A stretch of DNA of 64,000 nucleotides from Hominenteromicrobium sp964531265 (GTDB taxonomy: Bacteria > Bacillota > Clostridia > Oscillospirales > Acutalibacteraceae), in the NCBI GenBank assembly GCA_964531265.1, contig CAZHDW010000012.1, positions 7,025 to 71,024 on the forward strand, written 5' to 3'. Each line of letters starts with the position of its first letter. Position 1 is the first letter of the stretch. A program made the position numbers and the translations under genes. Below are positions 59,600 to 64,000 of the stretch, in pieces. The notes beneath the pieces were generated by a model, which was not told the origin of the DNA, did no database searches, and worked only from the letters and a program-made list of their open reading frames with translations.

Positions 59600-60022
59600 T
59601 CAGGCCAGAGCTGCGCCCAGAGCCTTGCAGGAATTCTCAGCCTCGTCATCCGGAGCTTCGTTGCATATTACGGAATCGCAGGCCAGCACAGCGCCGTCCG
59701 CCGCACAGGTTTCCTCCCAGTTGCGCATCCATTCGCCGTCTCCCCAGCCGTATGAGCCGAACAGGGCGATCTTCTTGCCGCTGAGCTTGCCCTCGCAGGC
59801 TTCAAACATCGGTGCAAATTCGGTTTCCTCCAGCTCCTCGGAGCCCATGGACGGGCAGCCGAAAGCAATTGCATCGAAATTATCCATCATGGATGCATCA
59901 AATTCGAAAGCTGTAAAGGAGGTCACCTCTGCGCCCGCAGACTTTGCTCCCTCAGCAACGGACATAGCCATTGACTCCGTATTGCCCGTACCGCTCCAAT
60001 AAACAACTGCTATCTTACTCAT
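59600..60022 (-). CDS. Flavodoxin
   Basis: This 140-residue FMN electron carrier has the phosphate loop WSGTGNTESMA near the start, GCPSMGSEELEE and LFGSYGWGDGEWM, which hold the flavin. Flavodoxins replace ferredoxin when iron is short. The ATG at 60022 begins the typical SKIAVVYWSGTG strand; a 70-residue upstream extension overlaps the DUF3793 gene and is rejected. It lies 34 bases past DUF3793 in the same direction, behind a possible iron-regulator box. Confidence 0.94.
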   Translation of the reverse strand: MSKIAVVYWSGTGNTESMAMSVAEGAKSAGAEVTSFTAFEFDASMMDNFDAIAFGCPSMGSEELEETEFAPMFEACEGKLSGKKIALFGSYGWGDGEWMRNWEETCAADGAVLACDSVICNEAPDDEAENSCKALGAALA

Positions 60023-60056
60023 AATTTTATTCCAGCCTTTCTTTGTATTTATAATA

Positions 60057-60605
60057 TCAACCGGCCACAGTAAGCCGTTCAACAGACCTTCCGTTTGCAT
60101 ACTGTGCGCAGTACACATCCGTGCATTTTTTATATTTGGCAAAGGTTTTCTTCGCCGCTTCCTCATCCCCATAAACCTTCCAGCAGCCAACGCATTTGCA
60201 TCCGGCTCTGTTTTCCATGAAGCCGCTGACATCCTCCGGCGGATATCCGAGGAACAGGCCTATCTCATGGGGAAATTCCTTATAATTGGCCATTTTCTTC
60301 ACAAGCTGAGCGATGCAGCGCTCCGGATTTTCTGCGCAGTAACCGCAGCTTTTGAGTATTTTATATGCGGTGCTGTCATTAAGGTCGCGTCTCAGACGGG
60401 ACGGACGATAGATATATATCAGCGCCCTTTTACCGCTGTAACGCAACGGAAGAACTCGAAGGCCCTTGGCGGCAAGCGCTCTATTCCAGAGACGTACAAA
60501 TTCTCTCAGCTCACTAAGGTCGGCACAGTCACAGGAAAAAAGATTCCCGGTCTTCATGCCCGCAAGTGTCGGTGAACAGTGCTTCACCAGCATTTCTTCT
60601 GACAA
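60057..60605 (-). CDS. DUF3793-family protein
   Basis: This 182-residue protein matches DUF3793: HCSPTLAGMKTGNLFSC near the start, LPLRYSGKRALIYIYRP, LKSCGYC and FPHEIGLFLGYPPEDVSGFMEN, ending with CKCVGCWKVYGDEEAAKKTFAKY. The family is often found next to flavodoxin genes in Clostridia; its role is unknown. The start is TTG at 60605, with AAGGAG eight bases ahead; the ATG four codons on is too far from that site. Several Cys in the C-terminal part could bind metal. Confidence 0.9.
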   Translation of the reverse strand: MSEEMLVKHCSPTLAGMKTGNLFSCDCADLSELREFVRLWNRALAAKGLRVLPLRYSGKRALIYIYRPSRLRRDLNDSTAYKILKSCGYCAENPERCIAQLVKKMANYKEFPHEIGLFLGYPPEDVSGFMENRAGCKCVGCWKVYGDEEAAKKTFAKYKKCTDVYCAQYANGRSVERLTVAG

Positions 60606-60626
60606 TGGCAGCTCTCCTTTTGTTGA

Positions 60627-60640
60627 TTAGTTGTGACTAA
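60627..60640. promoter_or_regulatory. Possible DtxR/IdeR-type iron box
   Basis: TTAGT-TGTG-ACTAA is a perfect inverted repeat 22 bases ahead of the DUF3793 start and just past a TATAAT-like box on the minus strand (near 60672-60680). It recalls the TTAGG...CCTAA sites of iron-dependent DtxR-family repressors and fits an iron-saving operon. Confidence 0.45.
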
Positions 60641-60899
60641 CTACCGTTCATAAAGCTCCTCGCTTCAGGTACATTATATAATATGCGCCCATTACCCGTC
60701 CGCTCCAAAATCACAAAAAGCGCTCCATTTTGGTTTTATTCAATAAGCCAACCGTTCATCGCCGCTGCAAGGATGCTTTTCTGAGAAAAGCGCGGATATC
60801 CATGTAGTTTTTTGCCGAAAAACTGTAGTACAATAACGGTGGGGTATAGTACATGAAGCTATGCCGCGCAGCATTTATCAACGTAATAATGAAAGTAGG

Positions 60900-61241
60900 A
60901 TGGCCCCGGTGGAGGATTCACAAATCATAGAGCTGTTTTTCGCTCGCGATCAGCAGGCTATCAAGGAGCTTGACGCCAATGCTGCCATAAAGCGAAACAG
61001 TCGCTACGATGTAGCTTTGAGCGAGGTTGAGCGGGAGATCACAGCACCGGATACGGTGGAGGATGAAGCGGAAGTAAAAGCACTGGCACGGCTGATAGAA
61101 GTGTTTTTGGATTCTCTTTCCACTGAGAATCGTGTGATCTTCATGAGACGGTACCGGTTCTCCGACTCCTATGTGTTTCACGTTCTAAAGGATAATTCTA
61201 GGACACACAATAATTTACCAATACAACCGGCTTATCTGTAA
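60900..61241 (+). pseudogene. Remnant of an ECF-type sigma factor
   Basis: The start SQIIELFFARDQQAIKELD is that of a clostridial ECF sigma factor, but it jumps straight to NAAIKRNSRYDVALSEVE, skipping about 60 residues of region 2 that bind the -10 box and core polymerase. It continues with VEDEAEVKALARLIEVFLDSLSTENRVIFMRRYRFSDSY and then turns into unrelated sequence (VFHVLKDNSRT), losing the region 4 helix-turn-helix. Both halves needed for DNA binding are gone, so the product cannot act as a sigma factor. It belongs to a mobile-element-like cluster. Confidence 0.8.
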
Positions 61242-61265
61242 TAAAACCGAAAGGACGAAAAAGCT

Positions 61266-61505
61266 ATGAAACTTATATATGCTACATACAACCAATACTG
61301 CAATAGTATTGATATAACCACATTTGATAATATTTTTTTACGAATTGCCTGTAATAAGGCAGAGGATGGATTAATAACAACACCGAATTCACAGTGTGCT
61401 TTGAACGCTCTTGCGATTGACAACCCTATGGAGTATGCTCGGTTAGTGTTTACGGGCGGGATGCAGGCGTGGATTGATGCGGAGGACAGTCTGGAAGTGT
61501 GGTAA
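61266..61505 (+). CDS. Small conserved protein, DUF6061-like
   Basis: This 79-residue protein has a start KLIYATYNQYCNSIDI and a central PNSQCALNALAIDNPMEYARL. It resembles small DUF6061-type proteins that accompany mobile elements in Clostridia; I am not sure of the family. No catalytic motif is visible. GGACGAA lies ahead of the ATG at a good distance. A strong hairpin terminator follows. The gene is more AT-rich than the core genes to the left. Confidence 0.65.
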   Translation: MKLIYATYNQYCNSIDITTFDNIFLRIACNKAEDGLITTPNSQCALNALAIDNPMEYARLVFTGGMQAWIDAEDSLEVW

Positions 61506-61512
61506 TTTTATG

Positions 61513-61545
61513 GGTGGATTGCTATGTGATAGCAGTCCACCTTTT
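61513..61545 (+). terminator. Rho-independent terminator
   Basis: A 13-base stem GGTGGATTGCTAT/ATAGCAGTCCACC with one wobble and a three-base loop is followed by TTTT. Confidence 0.9.
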
Positions 61546-61629
61546 ATAATCTCTAAAAAAATATAAGTAGAATGTAAGAGGTATGCGTGGTACAATAAGA
61601 TGTGAAATTTTAATATATCGAGGTCCATC

Positions 61630-62127
61630 ATGCGTAAATTGATTATACTTAGAGGAAATTCAGGCAGTGGAAAAACCACAGTAGCGAAAGAATTACAAAA
61701 TAGATTTGGCAGGAATACCATGCTTATTTCACAAGATGTCATTAGACGAGATATGCTTAAAGTCAAAGATGGAGAAAACACACTGGCATTGCCTCTTATG
61801 AAAGAACTTTTATTATATGGTAATAGTCATAGCGATATTGTTATATTAGAAGGGATTATGTATGCCGATTGGTATAAGTCCTTATTTGAATTGGCTGTTC
61901 AATTGTATGGTACAGCGGTATATGCTTACTATTTTGATTTACCATTCGAGGAGACCTTGAAGAGACATCAAACAAAACCAAATTGTCATGAATTTGGTGA
62001 GGATGCAATGCGAAGTTGGTGGCGTGAAAAAGATTTTTCAGGCGTCTTAAATGAAGTACGCATAACAGCCGAAGAAAATATTGAGAGTATTGTTTGGGAT
62101 ATTTGCAATACGGTTTTAGAGGCATAA
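61630..62127 (+). CDS. P-loop kinase-like ATPase
   Basis: This 165-residue protein has Walker A LRGNSGSGKTTVAKEL (Lys15 region), an acidic strand ISQDVIRRDML and VILEGIMY, and a lid region FEETLKRHQTKPNCHEFG. It resembles small adenylate-kinase-like or Zeta-toxin-like kinases of the AAA_33 group that phosphorylate a small molecule, possibly an antibiotic or nucleoside. Its AT-rich codon use (ATA, TTA, AGA) differs from the core genome, which points to recent transfer. A disrupted acetyltransferase follows, a gene pair often seen on resistance-like islands. Confidence 0.8.
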   Translation: MRKLIILRGNSGSGKTTVAKELQNRFGRNTMLISQDVIRRDMLKVKDGENTLALPLMKELLLYGNSHSDIVILEGIMYADWYKSLFELAVQLYGTAVYAYYFDLPFEETLKRHQTKPNCHEFGEDAMRSWWREKDFSGVLNEVRITAEENIESIVWDICNTVLEA

Positions 62128-62167
62128 ATATGAAGTTGATTTGGAGGATGATTTGGAGGATATAGTA

Positions 62168-62653
62168 TGTTAGATAGAACAATACCATTTTATAATACAA
62201 TTTTAAAATGTGAATGCTGTCAACATAAAGAAGTGATTTTGCCGAGTGGTTTTTCTATAGTAGCCTATGAAAACTGATATGAGAAAGCATGGGCAGAATT
62301 GGAGTATTCTGTTGGAGACTTTGATTCACTGGAAGAAGCAGAAAATTATTTTGTGGCAACATATATGCAGGAACAGGCATTATTAAGTAATATCCTATTT
62401 CTTATAGATGAAGATAAATCTGTTGTAGGTTCTTGTATTGCGTGGCAAGACAAACGTAAAGATTCCTATGTATCTTCATTACATTGGTTGATTGTAGATA
62501 AAAAGTATCACGGTATGGGATTAGGGAAAGCCTTGTGTTGTGCGACTATGAATATTTTTGAAGAACATAAGAATTTTCCTGTTTATATTCATACGCAACC
62601 ATGGAGTTGGAAGGCTATTTTCTTATATCTTTCGTTAGGTTTCAAACATCCTT
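62168..62653 (+). pseudogene. GNAT acetyltransferase broken by an in-frame TGA and truncated
   Basis: From ATG 62168 the frame reads LDRTIPFYNTILKC and IVAYEN, then TGA (62276-62278), then continues without a shift as YEKAWAELEYSVGDFDSLEEAE up to the acetyl-CoA site VDKKYHGMGLGKALC and IFLYLSLGFK. The two parts clearly form one GNAT protein with a single stop in the middle. The C-terminus then ends abruptly near 62650, where the DNA becomes part of an ABC transporter in another frame. The gene is AT-rich like the kinase before it. Confidence 0.82.
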
Positions 62654-63641
62654 ATGATCATTTTTGTCGCAATTTCCCTTTTTACGATCCACCCCATACT
62701 GTCCGCTCTCACGCTTATCCCCATTCCCTTCATTCTCTTTTTAAGCACACAGTTTGTTAAGCGTGTAACTCCTATTATGAAGCGCTGTCTGGAAGCTGTC
62801 GGCAAGCTTCAGGCGACGCTGGTGGATAACCTCTCCGGAATGAAGGAGATTCAGGCCTTCTCTCAGGAAAAAAGAGAAGCCAAAAAGCTCCGTGAGCTGA
62901 ATGACGTTTACAGCGAAGAAAATATTCGATTTAACCTTGTAACCGGATTCCTGTCCCCTGCACTCGAGTTTTGTACCGCCTGCGGAACCGTGATCGTAAT
63001 TGCTGCCGGCGGCTATCTTGCCACAAAGGGGCATGTTGATGCCTCCGATATCATCGGCTTCATACTTTATCTCAGCCTGTTCTACACACCTATCGCCGCT
63101 CTTGCACAGACAGCGGAAAGCATTCAGAATGCCATAGCCGGTGCAGACCGCGTTCTCCAGATACTTGATACCGAAAGTGACGTTCACGAAGCACTCGACG
63201 CCAAGGAGCTCAGCCAGTGCCGACAGCTTTATTTCATCCTTCCCGAATGGCTATGATACGGTCGTAGGAGAACGCGGCGTTCGCCTTTCCGGTGGGCAAA
63301 AGCAGCGTATTTCCATAGCACGCGCTGTGCTTCGCGATGCGCCGATACTGATTCTGGACGAGGCCACCGCTTCCGTGAATGTGGAAACAGAGGCTGAAAT
63401 TCAGAAAGCCATTTCCGCACTGATCGGTAACCGTACGATCATCGTTATTGCTCATCGTCTTTCCACTGTGCAGCGCGCCGATCAGATACTTGTTCTGGAA
63501 AACGGCTCCATTGTGGAACGCGGCACACACGACGAGCTCGTTAAGGCCGACGGTCTGTATCAGCGCCTGTGCCTCGTACAGCTTCAGGCAAACGAGGATG
63601 CTATCGCCGCTCTTACACGTTATCAAATGAAGCAGGAGTAA
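62654..63641 (+). pseudogene. Remnant of an ABC exporter lacking Walker A and the first membrane helices
   Basis: The first part (to about 63220) is the second half of a transporter membrane domain (ILFLSTQFVKRVTPIMKRCLEAVGKLQ, DNLSGMKEIQAFSQEKREA, FILYLSLFYTPIAALAQTAESIQ, ADRVLQILDTE). The second part, in another frame from about 63225, begins at FPNGYDTVVGERGVRLSGGQKQR and runs through LILDEATASV and AHRLSTVQRADQI to the end. About 100 residues with Walker A and the Q-loop are deleted at the join, and the first helices are missing at the 5' edge, so no working transporter can be made. Confidence 0.85.
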
Positions 63642-63658
63642 CACCGAAAGGCTACAAT

Positions 63659-63704
63659 ATAATGCTTCCCATGTAAGCAATCGCGCTTACATGGGAAGCA
63701 TTAT
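63659..63704. repeat. Perfect 20-base inverted repeat with 6-base loop
   Basis: The arms 63659-63678 and 63685-63704 are exact complements (ATAATGCTTCCC... and its mirror). No T-run follows on the plus strand, though an ATTATTTC tail is present. It may be an unusually long terminator, a recombination site or the end of a mobile element. Confidence 0.7.
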
Positions 63705-63817
63705 TTCGCGTGCAAATTGGCACAAAAAATAAAAAACAGCCTGATTTTGCTGTGTGCTGATAAGACAGTAATTTGAGAAAATTACGAAATCGGCAACTGC
63801 AAACAGGATTGGACAAG

Positions 63818-63860
63818 AAAACAGGCGACATTCAACTTTGGTTGGGTGTCGCCTGATTTT
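63818..63860. terminator. Terminator-like hairpin
   Basis: CAGGCGACA (63822-63830) pairs with TGTCGCCTG (63847-63855), with an inner CAAC/GTTG pair. A-rich sequence on the left and ATTTT on the right would allow action on both strands. No intact gene ends close to it. Confidence 0.65.
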
Positions 63861-63917
63861 GTGCGTTTAAGGGTTGAAAAGTGCCTACTTTTTGCTTTCT
63901 AAGGCGTGGATTGTGGG

Positions 63918-64000
63918 ATGGGTGAAGAAGTTATCGGATTTGCAAAATATCGCTACGAAACGGTGAATTACGGCACAATGAACTCTGTTCATCGAAAAGT
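63918..64000 (+). CDS. Possible partial ORF cut by the window edge
   Basis: An open frame (MGEEVIGFAKYRYETVN...) runs to the window end without a stop. There is no clear ribosome site and no recognised motif in 27 codons, so this may be a gene start or a remnant of the mobile debris. Confidence 0.2.
   Translation, partial: MGEEVIGFAKYRYETVNYGTMNSVHRK

Noticed and set aside
59600..60232. 210-residue flavodoxin with a long N-terminal extension
   Set aside because: The extra 70 residues overlap the DUF3793 gene and are basic and unlike flavodoxin; the fold starts at MSKIAVVYW.
62276..62278. Selenocysteine or tryptophan recoding of the TGA in the acetyltransferase
   Set aside because: TGA is a normal stop for several other genes in the window, and no selenocysteine hairpin was seen after it. 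A point mutation in a decaying gene is simpler.

Overview
The window comes from a Gram-positive, low-to-mid-GC anaerobe of the class Clostridia, most like the Oscillospiraceae/Ruminococcaceae. The evidence is a spoVT sporulation regulator, a small clostridial 2[4Fe-4S] ferredoxin, the darA-holB-ricT-trmN6-rsmI block known from Firmicutes, a FabT/FabK-type fatty-acid operon, GGAGG ribosome sites throughout and several DUF families (DUF6062, DUF3793, DUF1385, DUF1015) common in Clostridia. Species cannot be told from the sequence. No rRNA, tRNA or CRISPR array was seen.

Layout. 1-3.3 kb: the end of a conjugative element (ClpP-like peptidase, AAA-like protein without a P-loop, VirD4/TraG-type coupling ATPase with an unusual C-terminal domain). 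3.3-13.5 kb: MerR-type promoter and aldo/keto reductase, zinc-ribbon membrane protein, MATE pump, a Dabb/prmC/DUF1385 group, and a lipoprotein-response regulator-histidine kinase operon. 13.7-19 kb: two related small cell-surface proteins, a MecA-C-terminal-like ORF, a 957-residue apparently dead P-type ATPase, rlmB, then a 0.8-kb gene-free stretch with DnaA-box-like repeats. 19.7-24.5 kb: DUF6062, 8-oxoguanine glycosylase, divergent TetR/MATE pair, methyltransferase. 24.6-31.8 kb: hemW, rsmI, trmN6, ferredoxin, ricT, holB, darA, then an alanine/sodium symporter and a cell-wall amidase. 32-35.8 kb: a two-gene heterodimeric ABC exporter behind a leader with four hairpins. 35.8-45.2 kb: an eleven-gene fatty-acid synthesis operon read leftwards from a FabT-like repressor (fabT-fabH-fabK-fabD-fabG-fabF-accB-fabZ-accC-accD-accA), with no acpP. 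45.5-60.6 kb: M23 peptidase, serine hydrolase plus MFS carrier, purC, GH43 enzyme, spoVT, an EF-G paralogue, DUF1015, a GDPD-like enzyme, ArsR/nitroreductase, an unknown 506-residue protein and an iron-starvation-like flavodoxin/DUF3793 pair. 60.9-64 kb: AT-rich mobile debris with a gutted ECF sigma factor, an AAA kinase, an acetyltransferase stopped by an in-frame TGA and an ABC transporter that has lost its Walker A region.

The best candidates for something new are the dead P-type ATPase with a long charged N-terminal arm (15302-18175), the structured leader of the ABC exporter (31942-32122), the coupling protein with an L7/L12-like tail beside ClpP and a P-loop-less AAA protein (56-3288), and the soluble protein that carries an OadB-like GGADGPT motif (57974-59494). 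All functional statements are from reading the sequence. No database search was run.
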